Positions 34,869 to 42,445 of a stretch of DNA of 64,000 nucleotides are shown here, piece after piece. Made by a program: the position numbers and the translations under genes. The stretch spans positions 1 through 64,000 of the forward strand of contig NZ_FUYY01000007.1 in the NCBI RefSeq assembly GCF_900168045.1. The letters are read 5' to 3'. The notes beneath the pieces were generated by a model. The model had not been told where the DNA came from. It saw only the letters and a list, made by a program, of their open reading frames with translations, and searched no databases. This DNA comes from Salegentibacter holothuriorum (GTDB lineage Bacteria > Bacteroidota > Bacteroidia > Flavobacteriales > Flavobacteriaceae). Numbering within the stretch: the first letter of the stretch is position 1; every line of letters begins with the position of its first letter.

Positions 34869-35558
34869 AAATCTTAAAGTAAAAGATTGCCAGGGTTAAA
34901 AATACTTTATAAAGCGTAATTACTACAAATCCTTCAAAATCAGTTGAGTTTATCGATAATAACTGTTTTTCGTTTACAACCTTAAAACAAAACGGCGAAG
35001 CTAAAAGGTTTACACCACTTTGTTTTTTTAGCCTGATTCCCTGTCCGGAAATAATATTTTTATTTGGTAAAAAGTTTCCTTCCGGTAAATGCTCTGTTAA
35101 AATCATATACTTATAATTGTATAGTTTTTCTACCACACTTTTTATTTCAGTATTCGATAAATGTTGTAAAACCTGCCTTAGAATCACACAATCTCCGGAA
35201 GGCAAATTATCTTCAGCAATATCCAAAGAATGAAATTCTAAATTTTCAGCTTTAAATGTTTTCTTGTTATGCGCTATAAGATCTGGAACGATGTCTATGG
35301 CAATAATACTTCTTTGAGTACTTCACCAATTCTTTACCAATATTAAAATCTCCGCAACCCAGATCACAAACAATTGGGGGACTGTCAAAACTTTTAAAAA
35401 AAGCAGCTACTACAGCAATATAAGGAATTACCGTTTCAGGATGATGTGAGCCTAAACCAGAGTAAAATTCAGATTTCTCCCCACCCCACAGGTTCTTTTC
35501 ATAGATCTGCGCAATGGCGGCTTTCGTTGGCCAGGGTTTCTTTATTTTTTTTTGTCAT
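34860..35558 (-). pseudogene. Class I SAM methyltransferase, frameshifted and fused
   Basis: Read in pieces, the minus strand encodes a class I methyltransferase: ATG 35558, then a run of nine A (35553-35545) after which the frame shifts into 'PWPTKAAIAQIYEKNLWGG'. The SAM-binding 'IVCDLGCGDFNIGKEL' follows near 35355-35400. A second shift near 35310-35318 moves to 'IIAIDIVPDLIAHNKKTF' and 'LDIAEDNLPSGDCVILRQVLQHLS'. The expected stop after 'VVITLYKVF' is absent, and the frame runs on to 34828 in the duplicated segment. At least two frameshifts and a lost end make it inactive unless the A-run slips. Confidence 0.78.
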
Positions 35559-35912
35559 TAAAAAGATCAATACCGGATCATCACTCAAAAGTAAAGGATT
35601 AAAATCTGGTACATACAACGGTTGAAGGACCAAATTTTAATTTTGAAAAGTGGACAGAAAGCAGAGGACGGTATAATAAAACCACCAAATGCCAAATTCT
35701 AAATCCCACTAGATTTGGGCTAACAGCTGGAATTATCGGTGTATCCATGGCTTTTTTTGAAGCACCGAATAACAATGAACAATAAATTCCTTTTCGCTGA
35801 AATATTCGATAAGATACTAATTCCGTTTTTTTTCATAAGCTCTCTGGCATTAAAGTCAAAGCAATTATCTGGATGAAGTTTTTACGCTACATTTGGCGCT
35901 ACTCAATACATT
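35559..35912 (+). other. Intergenic region with a 3' gene remnant
   Basis: On the plus strand, 35611-35784 reads 'VHTTVEGPNFNFEKW...NPTRFGLTAGIIGVSMAFF...' to a stop. It is clearly protein-like but has no start, because a stop precedes it in frame. The family was not recognised. It looks like the surviving C-terminus (about 57 residues) of a deleted gene. The rest should contain the promoter of the DUF2914 gene; no consensus element was clear. Confidence 0.45.
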
Positions 35913-37028
35913 ATGAGAAGAGCTTTAATAAGATATAGAAAAAGTGCCTTTGGGAGGTATGTTATTCGCAATCAAAAGTACGCTCCCATTCTTTTTTTTA
36001 TGGGTGGTTTTATTTTTGATACGTTGACCTTAGGGCGAATAGATCGTGTTTATGATACGGTGGTACTTTGCTCGCACATGACCTTATTATCCATAACGCT
36101 TTATTTATATAATACCGTGGATGATGACAAGTGGGAAGGTACTTTTATCAGACGTTTTTCCGAATATTTTCCACTAGCTATACAGTTTTTCTTTGGCGCA
36201 CTTTCCAGTGCTTTTGTCATCTATTTTTTCAGAAGTGTGTCTATGTCAAAAACTATGTTTTTTTTCATATTGCTGGTTCTGCTGTTATTTGCAAACGAGT
36301 TTCTAAAAAAGAAAATCTCCAATAAATACCTTCAGTTTAGTGTTTATTTTTTTATAAGTTTTACCTTTTTCGCTTTTATGATTCCCACGCTGATCAGGGA
36401 AATGAATAGCTTTATTTTTATCATTTCCGGACTTGTAAGTTTAGGGTGTACGCTGGTACTCATCATATTTATATACAGGTCAAGCCAAGTCACAAGAGCT
36501 GAGATAAGTCTAAAAAAACTGACCAGTATTATCCTTTCTATCTATATAACAATTAATGTTTTTTACTATTTCAATCTTATTCCACCAGTGCCGCTGGCAA
36601 TGGATACCGGGCTGGTAGCACATAATGTGCTGAAAAAAAATAACGAATATATCGTTACTTACGAGAAGGATCAATGGTATGTATTTTGGCGAAAACATCA
36701 CACCAATTTTCATCGTCAGGCAGATCAAAGAGTTTATGTATTCACTTCTGTTTTTGCCCCTACAGATTTAAAAAAGTCCATTTTTCATAGGTGGAAACGG
36801 TACAATCCCGAAACGAGGGAATGGGAAGTATCTGATGACATTGGCTTTGAAGTTACCGGTGGGCGTAATCAAGGTTTTCGTGGATATACTTATAAAAACA
36901 ACCTTAGGGAAGGCCAATGGAAAGTTGATGTAATTACAGAAGAGGAACTGGTACTTGGTGTTGTGGATTTTGTGATTAAAAATACTTCTGAACCTCATAA
37001 AGTAGGAATGGTAAAGAAAACATTTTAA
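35913..37028 (+). CDS. DUF2914 membrane protein
   Basis: A 371-residue protein. Residues about 1-225 contain seven or so membrane helices ('YAPILFFMGGFIFDTLTL', 'FFGALSSAFVIYFF', 'FFFILLVLLLFANEF', 'FFISFTFFAFMIPTLI' and more). Residues about 250-360 form a soluble DUF2914 domain ('RVYVFTSVFAPTDLKKSIFH', 'WRVSD'-like 'WEVSDDIGFEVTGG', 'GQWKVDVITEEELVLG'). The domain has a beta-sandwich look and an unknown role, perhaps sensing or binding at the periplasmic face. It shares its orientation with the PqiA-like gene 390 bp downstream. Both lie between the two copies of the segmental duplication. Confidence 0.8.
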   Translation: MRRALIRYRKSAFGRYVIRNQKYAPILFFMGGFIFDTLTLGRIDRVYDTVVLCSHMTLLSITLYLYNTVDDDKWEGTFIRRFSEYFPLAIQFFFGALSSAFVIYFFRSVSMSKTMFFFILLVLLLFANEFLKKKISNKYLQFSVYFFISFTFFAFMIPTLIREMNSFIFIISGLVSLGCTLVLIIFIYRSSQVTRAEISLKKLTSIILSIYITINVFYYFNLIPPVPLAMDTGLVAHNVLKKNNEYIVTYEKDQWYVFWRKHHTNFHRQADQRVYVFTSVFAPTDLKKSIFHRWKRYNPETREWEVSDDIGFEVTGGRNQGFRGYTYKNNLREGQWKVDVITEEELVLGVVDFVIKNTSEPHKVGMVKKTF

Positions 37029-37417
37029 AAACTGTTTCTTCAACGGTGCTTTTTACGTCATGCTGAACTTGGTTCAGTTCACTGAGGTCTTCAGAAATTT
37101 GGCCTTCAACATCGTGATTCCAATGGGTTTGTTCTATTTCAGAAGCAAACATATTTATAGTACTGCTTCCAGTAAGCAATAAAAATAAGATCAAAACCAA
37201 CCTTAACGAAGACATACTCATTTTTAAATATAGGATCAAATTTAAGCGATATAACTGTTAATATTTTTAAAATAATTCGTCTCGATGATATTTTAATTAT
37301 AATGAAATGGACTTTTTTTACAAGAAAAAAATTATAGTTAATTAATATTTCAGCAGGAAAACCTCACCGAATTTATCCGGATTAATGAAGTACCTTTAAA
37401 GAATACTTCGCAACATC
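37029..37417. other. Intergenic region with a REP-like repeat and a doubtful small ORF
   Basis: CTGAAC-ttg-GTTCAG sits within 37056-37076 as part of a 'GTCATGCTGAACTTG' repeat. On the minus strand a frame from ATG 37221 starts with a signal-peptide-like 'LRLVLILFLLLTGSSTINMF' but then reads straight through the REP-like sequence into the DUF2914 gene. It may be a small exported peptide truncated by the repeat, or chance. No promoter was recognised for the PqiA-like gene. Confidence 0.35.
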
Positions 37418-38716
37418 ATGGCCATAAATATAAAGCGCATTCTCCTTGTTTTATTTACTGGTTTTTTGGTATGCCTAGCGGGGTGGAGTAGTTACTTGGT
37501 TTATAAATATTCTTCTGAAGCTGCAGAAATCAAGAAGGATTACAGTGAGCTTAATAGCATCACCCACGGACTCCTTTCAGTAAATATCTGGAGAGATCAT
37601 TTAACGAATATGGTTTTAAACCGTATTGATGAATTTGATTTTACTCCTGCCCAGGAAGATACGCTTGTGCTGCAGGTAGAAAATATTCTCATGACCGGGA
37701 TTGATAAGGGTGATAGTTTAATGAACCTTAAACAAAAAAGTTTAAAAGGAAAACTAAGAAAATTTGCAGTAAGAACGCTGGTGCCCGAAGAAAAGATAAG
37801 GGCGCTGGTACCTATGTTTGCCCAAACTATAGTAGATGAAATCCAGCAGCCGGAGAATAAAGAAGCGCTTAAATACGTCATTAAAAGTAAACTGCAGGAA
37901 TACAGTGATATGACTCACGCAGATTCTGAAACTGCTGTTGTAAGATTAAATTCACTTTTGGATAAATATGAGGTTACGGGCCTTGAAGTTTTTAACCGAA
38001 AAACTTCAGAAAAATTAATGACACTGGAGGATCAAACCTACAATCATACCTATATCTTGCTCGGTATTATTGTGGTTTTTCTTTTTATTTGGTGGATGTT
38101 AAGAAATCAATTTTTCTTACATACGCCATTGTTTATTATTTCGGTGATTTTATCCCTGGTAGTTCTCTTCGCGGGGCTAACTGCTCCTATGATAGAAATA
38201 GATGCGCGTTTTCAGCAAGTAAATTTTTTATTGATTGGAGAACAAATCACTTTTAACGATCAGGTAATCTTCTTTCAAAGTAAAAGTATTCTGCAGGTAA
38301 TAGATATTTTGTTCCAAACGGGAAAGGTAGATTCTTTTTTTGTGGGAATTCTAATTCTCGTATTTAGTATTATTTTTCCCGTGGCTAAACTTATTTCCAC
38401 TCAGATTTACCTGGCCGGGAACGAAAAAATAAGGAGAAGCAAAATCCTGAAATTCTTCGCTTTTAAATCTGGTAAATGGAGTATGGCAGATGTTTATGTT
38501 ATCGCAATATTTATGGCTTATATAGGATTCCAGGGTATACTGGACCATCAACTTGCTAATGCGAATGTTGAAACTGAATCCCTCGTGAGTATATCTACCA
38601 ATAAAACGTCCTTGCAGCCGGGATTCATTATTTTTATAGCTTTCGTCTTGTTTAGTCTTGTACTATCTACAATTCTTAAAAAGATTACGGTTTTAGATAC
38701 GTCAAGTTTAAAATAA
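37418..38716 (+). CDS. PqiA-like paraquat-inducible membrane protein
   Basis: A 432-residue protein. It has an N-terminal membrane anchor ('RILLVLFTGFLVCLAGWSSY'), an extracytoplasmic helical region (about 30-205), and a C-terminal PqiA-type membrane domain starting at 'YILLGIIVVFLFIWWML'. That domain continues with 'FIISVILSLVVLFAGLTAPMIEIDARF', 'FFVGILILVFSIIFPVAKLI' and 'KWSMADVYVIAIFMAYIGFQ'; the P-x-I-E and MADV features are typical. PqiA proteins work with MCE-type lipid transporters in proteobacteria; no MCE gene is present here. The long N-terminal extension is unusual for PqiA. The function in Bacteroidota is unknown. Confidence 0.72.
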   Translation: MAINIKRILLVLFTGFLVCLAGWSSYLVYKYSSEAAEIKKDYSELNSITHGLLSVNIWRDHLTNMVLNRIDEFDFTPAQEDTLVLQVENILMTGIDKGDSLMNLKQKSLKGKLRKFAVRTLVPEEKIRALVPMFAQTIVDEIQQPENKEALKYVIKSKLQEYSDMTHADSETAVVRLNSLLDKYEVTGLEVFNRKTSEKLMTLEDQTYNHTYILLGIIVVFLFIWWMLRNQFFLHTPLFIISVILSLVVLFAGLTAPMIEIDARFQQVNFLLIGEQITFNDQVIFFQSKSILQVIDILFQTGKVDSFFVGILILVFSIIFPVAKLISTQIYLAGNEKIRRSKILKFFAFKSGKWSMADVYVIAIFMAYIGFQGILDHQLANANVETESLVSISTNKTSLQPGFIIFIAFVLFSLVLSTILKKITVLDTSSLK

Positions 38717-38782
38717 AAAAGCGGTTAAATGTTTTAGGTTTTAAAAGCAGGGTTTCTATCGGTTGTCTTTTCTTTCGATCTT

Positions 38783-39019
38783 TTAGTTTTTGGAAGCTTG
38801 TTTATTAGGGTTTTTAAAACTCCATTCTACTTCTCCGAGATCGATCTTATTGATATAATTCATTTCCAAATAAGTATAGATATTGGGAACTCCAACGTGA
38901 AGCGTGATCTCGAAACCTCCTAAAGTTTCTTCCTCCAGCATTTTTCTACCGCCATATTTGATCTCTTCCTGAATATGTTGGTATTGTTCTTCGGTAAGTG
39001 TTATTTCTAATGTTCTCAT
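38783..39019 (-). CDS. Small duplicated protein, copy B (78 aa)
   Basis: A 78-residue copy of the protein at 34285-34500 with a slightly longer C-terminus ('SFKNPNKQASKN' in place of 'SFSKN'). Its gene is followed by the convergent PqiA-like gene and preceded, 125 bp upstream, by the full-length 188-aa gene. The intact partner suggests this locus is the parent of the duplication. No domain recognised. Confidence 0.65.
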   Translation of the reverse strand: MRTLEITLTEEQYQHIQEEIKYGGRKMLEEETLGGFEITLHVGVPNIYTYLEMNYINKIDLGEVEWSFKNPNKQASKN

Positions 39020-39376
39020 CGCTGTTGTTTTGTATTACAAGTTTAAGGCGAGAAGGCGTCAAAACATGTCGCTTTTATTAAAGTCATCAGATTTACATAT
39101 TTTAAATTGATAGGTGAGGGGACTTAATGTAAATTAAGAAAAATCTATGGCAATGATGGACGCTCTGCTTCCATATATATTGTTTCCTCTTCGATCTCAG
39201 GCTGGATCAAATCGAAATCAAAATTTTCTTCATCTGCCAGTTGAATGCTAATTCTTGCATGTTCATATATTCTTTCCGGGCTGCAGTTAGGATAATATTT
39301 TTGCAATGCAATTTTTCTCAACTCAAAAACATCCTTCTTTTCCAGGGTTAGTTTATCGAGATAATACTCGGTACGT
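38812..39376. repeat. Segmental duplication, copy B
   Basis: This is the counterpart of 34290-34862, in the same orientation about 4.5 kb away. It includes near-identical non-coding sequence upstream of the 78-aa gene, which argues for a recent event rather than selection on the proteins. Recombination between the copies would delete the methyltransferase remnant, DUF2914 and PqiA-like genes. Confidence 0.85.
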
Positions 39377-39711
39377 TTTAGGGTGACGTAATCTTTGTCA
39401 TAACCGGGTTCTTGATTTCCAATTTTTTTAAATTGTTTAAAAGGGAACTCGTTTACTTCATAATTATTGGTAACACAGTAGTCGAAAATTAGATTTCTCA
39501 TAATGCTTTCCTGCAATTCTATATGTGCTAGATCATCCAGGGCTTTTTCTTCAGCTTTACTAATGTTTGCGGAAATGACCTCTATTTTAGATTTTACTTC
39601 TTCAAATGTTATCTCTTTTGATGAATTCAGGTTATGAACCTCCTTAAACACCTTGTACGTTAGATTTTTTATTTCGTGGGAATTTTCCATTAACTGAAAA
39701 TTGAGCTCCAC
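39145..39711 (-). CDS. Hypothetical 188-aa protein, full-length form of the duplicated gene
   Basis: A 188-residue, mostly helical protein. The N-terminal half is a coiled-coil-like region ('SKEITFEEVKSKIEVISANI', 'AEEKALDDLAHIELQESIMR'). The C-terminal half carries 'TEYYLDKLTLEKKDVFELRK' and 'KYYPNCSPERIYEHA', and ends in an acidic tail. No family recognised and no membrane segments seen. It lies 125 bp upstream of the 78-aa gene on the same strand. Its truncated duplicate is at 34626-34868. Confidence 0.6.
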   Translation of the reverse strand: MELNFQLMENSHEIKNLTYKVFKEVHNLNSSKEITFEEVKSKIEVISANISKAEEKALDDLAHIELQESIMRNLIFDYCVTNNYEVNEFPFKQFKKIGNQEPGYDKDYVTLKRTEYYLDKLTLEKKDVFELRKIALQKYYPNCSPERIYEHARISIQLADEENFDFDLIQPEIEEETIYMEAERPSLP

Positions 39712-40079
39712 TACATGGGGAGCAAGTGAATTTTGTTTGCGCTAATTTACCAGGCTTAAGTGGGATATTATTACGGCTTTCCGTAAAGCAGTATTTGAAT
39801 TTTTTCAGTCTCCTGGGCTTGATATCCTTCAGCTGGAGATAAATGTAATTAGTTAATACGCTTGTGTGGTTATTAATTTTCGATTCAGTCAAGTGATTTC
39901 TCGCTGAATATTCAGAAATTGCTTTTTAGCCATTGTTGTTTCTGTAATTCTCATTTATCTTCGTCTGAATTGCAATAGTACAAGAAGGAGGCGACCAAAT
40001 ATGTCGCCTATATTTGAGTTGTAATTGAAGTTTTCGAGCCGATTAATTTTTTCGTTCAGCTCAAAAAACACGTGTATTT
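39712..40079. other. Intergenic region between the 188-aa gene and the second Fic gene
   Basis: It must hold the promoters of both divergent genes. TATATTTG at 40009-40016 matches the -7 consensus and could drive the Fic gene from farther upstream. A minus-strand frame to 39892 overlaps the start of the 188-aa gene and lacks support. The segment 39982-40006 contains a 'GCGAC-CAAATATGTCGC' arm pair similar to motifs ahead of the duplicated genes. Confidence 0.35.
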
Positions 40080-40149
40080 GAGCTATAAAAATATTTTTAT
40101 AGCTCATTAATTAGCTATATATTGAGCTATAATTTAAAAATTATAGCTC
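40080..40149 (+). promoter_or_regulatory. Double palindromic operator/promoter of the second Fic gene
   Basis: 40080-40105 is a perfect 26-bp palindrome with half-site GAGCTATAAAAAT. 40124-40149 is a near-perfect 26-bp palindrome (arms GAGCTATAATTT and AAATTATAGCTC) that ends exactly at the ATG (40150). They are 44 bp apart. A -7-like TATATATTG lies just ahead of the second copy (40116-40124). Protein binding at the second copy would cover both promoter and start codon. The layout matches that of the Fic gene at 1253 with different arms. Confidence 0.75.
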
Positions 40150-41241
40150 ATGGCGTGGAATTGGCAACTTAAAAACTGGCCTGATTTTGAATTTAACTCA
40201 GAAGCCTTGCTTTCCTATGAAAAAGCATTTTTGCAAAAAGCGGGGATGTTGTACGGTAGTTTGAAGCATATCAGTAATGAGGGTCAAGATGAGTTAAAGG
40301 TTAGGTTGCTAAGTGATGAAGCCTTTCAAACCTCTAAGATTGAAGGTGAGTTGCTTGACAGGGATTCATTGCAATCCTCAATTCGCAAACACCTTGGACT
40401 TCAGTACAATAAAAGAAAAGTATCTCCTGCCGAACACGGAGTTTCAGAAATGATGATTGATCTATACAATAATTATTCATCTCCTTTAACCCATGAACAA
40501 TTATTTTTGTGGCACGAAATGTTGATGAACGGGCGTCGCGATCTTCAGGATATAGGTGGTTATAGAACACATCCAGATCCAATGCGAATAGTCTCAGGTT
40601 CAATGGGACGGCCGATAGTTCATTTTGAAGCTCCTCCATCTGATGCCGTAAAAGAGGAAATGGAGAAGTATATTTTATGGTTTAACCAAACAGGAAATAA
40701 ATGCCCCGGCCCGGTGGTTAAATCCGGTATTGCGCATTTGTACTTTGAAAACATCCATCCTTTTGAAGATGGAAACGGAAGAATTGGTCGTGCGTTATCA
40801 GAGAAGGTATTGTCGCAATATTTAGAACGTCCTACATTGATAGCTCTTTCACATATTATCGAAAATAATAAGAAACTTTATTATAAATCCTTACATCTCA
40901 ATAGTAAAGAAATTGAAATTACTCAATGGTTGGTGTATTTTTGTGAAACAATTCTTCAGGCTCAGGATTATACCCAGAGAATAATTGATTTTCTAATAGG
41001 CAAAGCGAAGTATTTCCAGAAGTTTGATGAAAAGTTCAATGAGCGCCAAACGAAAGTGATAAATCGGATTTTTCGAGAAGGTTTGGAAGGATTCAAAGGT
41101 GGCTTAAGTGCCAAAAATTATATCAAGATTACTGGAACAACGGCTTCAACCGCTACCAGAGATTTGAAAAAAATGGTTGATTTAGGAGCATTCACCAAAA
41201 CTGGTGATAGAAAAAGTACCCGTTATCATTTGAATATATGA
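40150..41241 (+). CDS. Fic family protein (AMPylator) with DUF4172 and C-terminal winged helix
   Basis: A 363-residue paralogue of the protein at 1253-2356. It has the same DUF4172-like N-terminus ('MAWNWQLKNWPDFEF') and the inhibitory T61-SKI-E65-G66. The Fic motif HPFEDGNGRIGR starts at His203 and is complete. The substrate-binding flap 'PMRIVSGSMGRPIVHFEAPP' is near 140. The C-terminal winged helix contains 'TTASTATRDLKKMVDLGAF'. All key residues suggest an active but self-inhibited enzyme. The two paralogues differ most in the DNA-binding tail, which fits the different operator arms. It is the last gene before the tRNA-Asp fragment that may mark the island end. Confidence 0.88.
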   Translation: MAWNWQLKNWPDFEFNSEALLSYEKAFLQKAGMLYGSLKHISNEGQDELKVRLLSDEAFQTSKIEGELLDRDSLQSSIRKHLGLQYNKRKVSPAEHGVSEMMIDLYNNYSSPLTHEQLFLWHEMLMNGRRDLQDIGGYRTHPDPMRIVSGSMGRPIVHFEAPPSDAVKEEMEKYILWFNQTGNKCPGPVVKSGIAHLYFENIHPFEDGNGRIGRALSEKVLSQYLERPTLIALSHIIENNKKLYYKSLHLNSKEIEITQWLVYFCETILQAQDYTQRIIDFLIGKAKYFQKFDEKFNERQTKVINRIFREGLEGFKGGLSAKNYIKITGTTASTATRDLKKMVDLGAFTKTGDRKSTRYHLNI

Positions 41242-41666
41242 AACTTTATTTTATCTCTTGAGTCGGTAAAAATAGATATAATGATTTACTGTAATTAGTA
41301 GTGGTTTTTCATAGTGGATATTTTATTGTAAATAAAATCCACATAAACGCTGGACCTAATTATTTAATTGCTTAACGATTTATTCTTAGAATTATTTATT
41401 TCCTGACAGATTCAATGGGGTTTCTAAATTAAATTGCGATTAGCATTTAATTGATTTTTAGTAATGTTTTCTTTTTTTACTATTACCAACATCTTTTAGT
41501 CAGATAAAAAGTTTAAATTTCAGATGATTAAAGATAAAATTGTGTTTAATTTCCTTTGATTTTATTTGCGTATTTCAAATGTTAAACTTTGTGAAAGGTG
41601 CCGAATTCGGTGAGTGCAAAAACAGACCCTCTGGGAAGTCCTATAAAATAAGGGTTTTTAAAAATA
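41242..41666. other. Non-coding stretch at the possible island edge
   Basis: It is AT-rich with no gene supported. A 71-codon plus-strand frame at 41540-41755 runs through the tRNA fragment and terminator and is taken as chance. The 5' part of a tRNA is not present upstream of the fragment at 41667. Confidence 0.4.
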
Positions 41667-41688
41667 GTTCGAGTCTCGTCCAGACCGA
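41667..41688 (+). other. 3' fragment of tRNA-Asp, candidate attachment site
   Basis: GTTCGAGTCTCGTCCAGACC followed by GA matches the T-loop, T-stem 3' side and acceptor 3' side of a Bacteroidota tRNA-Asp (acceptor GGTCTGG, discriminator G), with one change in the T-stem. The matching 5' half is missing, so it is not a functional gene. Islands that integrate into tRNA 3' ends leave exactly such a fragment at the distal junction. Confidence 0.55.
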
Positions 41689-41698
41689 AAAATTGCAG

Positions 41699-41727
41699 AA
41701 AGCTCCTCAATCGAGGGGCTTTTTTTA
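41699..41727 (+). terminator. Rho-independent terminator after the tRNA-Asp fragment
   Basis: AAAGCTCCTC pairs with GAGGGGCTTT across an AATC loop (one G-T pair), followed by a run of T. It lies 11 bp after the tRNA fragment, the usual place for a tRNA terminator, supporting the view that the native tRNA downstream region begins here. Confidence 0.8.
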
Positions 41728-41776
41728 TGGGGTAAAATCAGTGGTATTAATGTGAACCCGGATCTGTATAGCAAGA

Positions 41777-42445
41777 TTAAGAAATTTCCTCTAAAACTTC
41801 TTTAACAAAACTCTTTGAGATTGGAATGTTTTTGTTGTGAATTGTAATTTCTTTGTTATTAAATGCAGTGACACAATCTTTATTGATTACATAAGAACGG
41901 TGTACTTGTAAAAATGAAGAAGAATTCATCTGCTCCAGAAAATCTTTAATACTGGAACGAATTAATTTTTCAGAATCTTTTAAATATAATATTAGATATT
42001 GATCTTCTTTTTTTGCAAATAAAATCTGCTCTTCAGAAAGGATAACCTTTTTGTCTTTATCCTTTATAATGATTTGCGCCTTATTTTCTATTTTACTTAC
42101 TGCTAATTCTACAGCAATATATAAATCCTTATTGTTGAAGGGTTTTACTAAATAGCTGGTTGGTTTTGTAGCAATTGCTTTTTTTATGGTATCTACATCG
42201 TTAAAAGCAGTTAAATAGATGAGGGGTATATCTAATTGATTCCCTAGCCAAACCCCGGTATGTGAGCCTTCTACCCTAATGTCTAAAATAGCAATATCCG
42301 GCTTTACTAGGTTGATCTCTGTGAGCGCCGTTTCTGCATTTGTTGCCATCCCGCAAATTGTAAAATCCAAATCTTCCAGCGTCTGTTTTAGAAGTTCCTG
42401 GGTTATTATTTCGTCTTCTAAGATGTAGATTCGAATGTTACTCAT
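41777..42445 (-). CDS. LytTR-family response regulator
   Basis: A 222-residue regulator. The receiver (1-115) has E10-D11, phospho-acceptor D55 in 'PDIAILDIRVEG', a switch threonine in 'IYLTAFND' and lysine in 'YLVKPF'. A LytTR domain (about 125-220) ends with 'FLQVHRSYVINKDCVTAF'. It overlaps the end of the kinase gene by 8 bp, so the pair is translationally coupled. Likely targets are the two 21-bp-spaced direct-repeat promoters at 45736 and 46554, because LytTR domains bind repeats about two helical turns apart. This link is inferred from motif layout and proximity. Confidence 0.9.
   Translation of the reverse strand: MSNIRIYILEDEIITQELLKQTLEDLDFTICGMATNAETALTEINLVKPDIAILDIRVEGSHTGVWLGNQLDIPLIYLTAFNDVDTIKKAIATKPTSYLVKPFNNKDLYIAVELAVSKIENKAQIIIKDKDKKVILSEEQILFAKKEDQYLILYLKDSEKLIRSSIKDFLEQMNSSSFLQVHRSYVINKDCVTAFNNKEITIHNKNIPISKSFVKEVLEEIS

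Noticed and set aside
37056-37221. Small exported peptide with signal-like N-terminus
   Set aside because: The frame reads through a palindromic repeat into the antisense of the DUF2914 gene; the signal-like part may be chance.
39644-39892. 82-codon minus-strand frame overlapping the 188-aa gene
   Set aside because: It overlaps a better-supported gene by 68 bp and has no domain or duplicated counterpart; it could be a small gene but evidence is lacking.
41600-41688. Complete tRNA gene
   Set aside because: Only the T-arm and acceptor 3' strand match; the 5' acceptor, D-arm and anticodon arm are absent.
1-41690. Integrase, relaxase or transposase gene
   Set aside because: No tyrosine or serine recombinase, relaxase or transposase motif was seen, so the island is called from cargo and boundary signals only.
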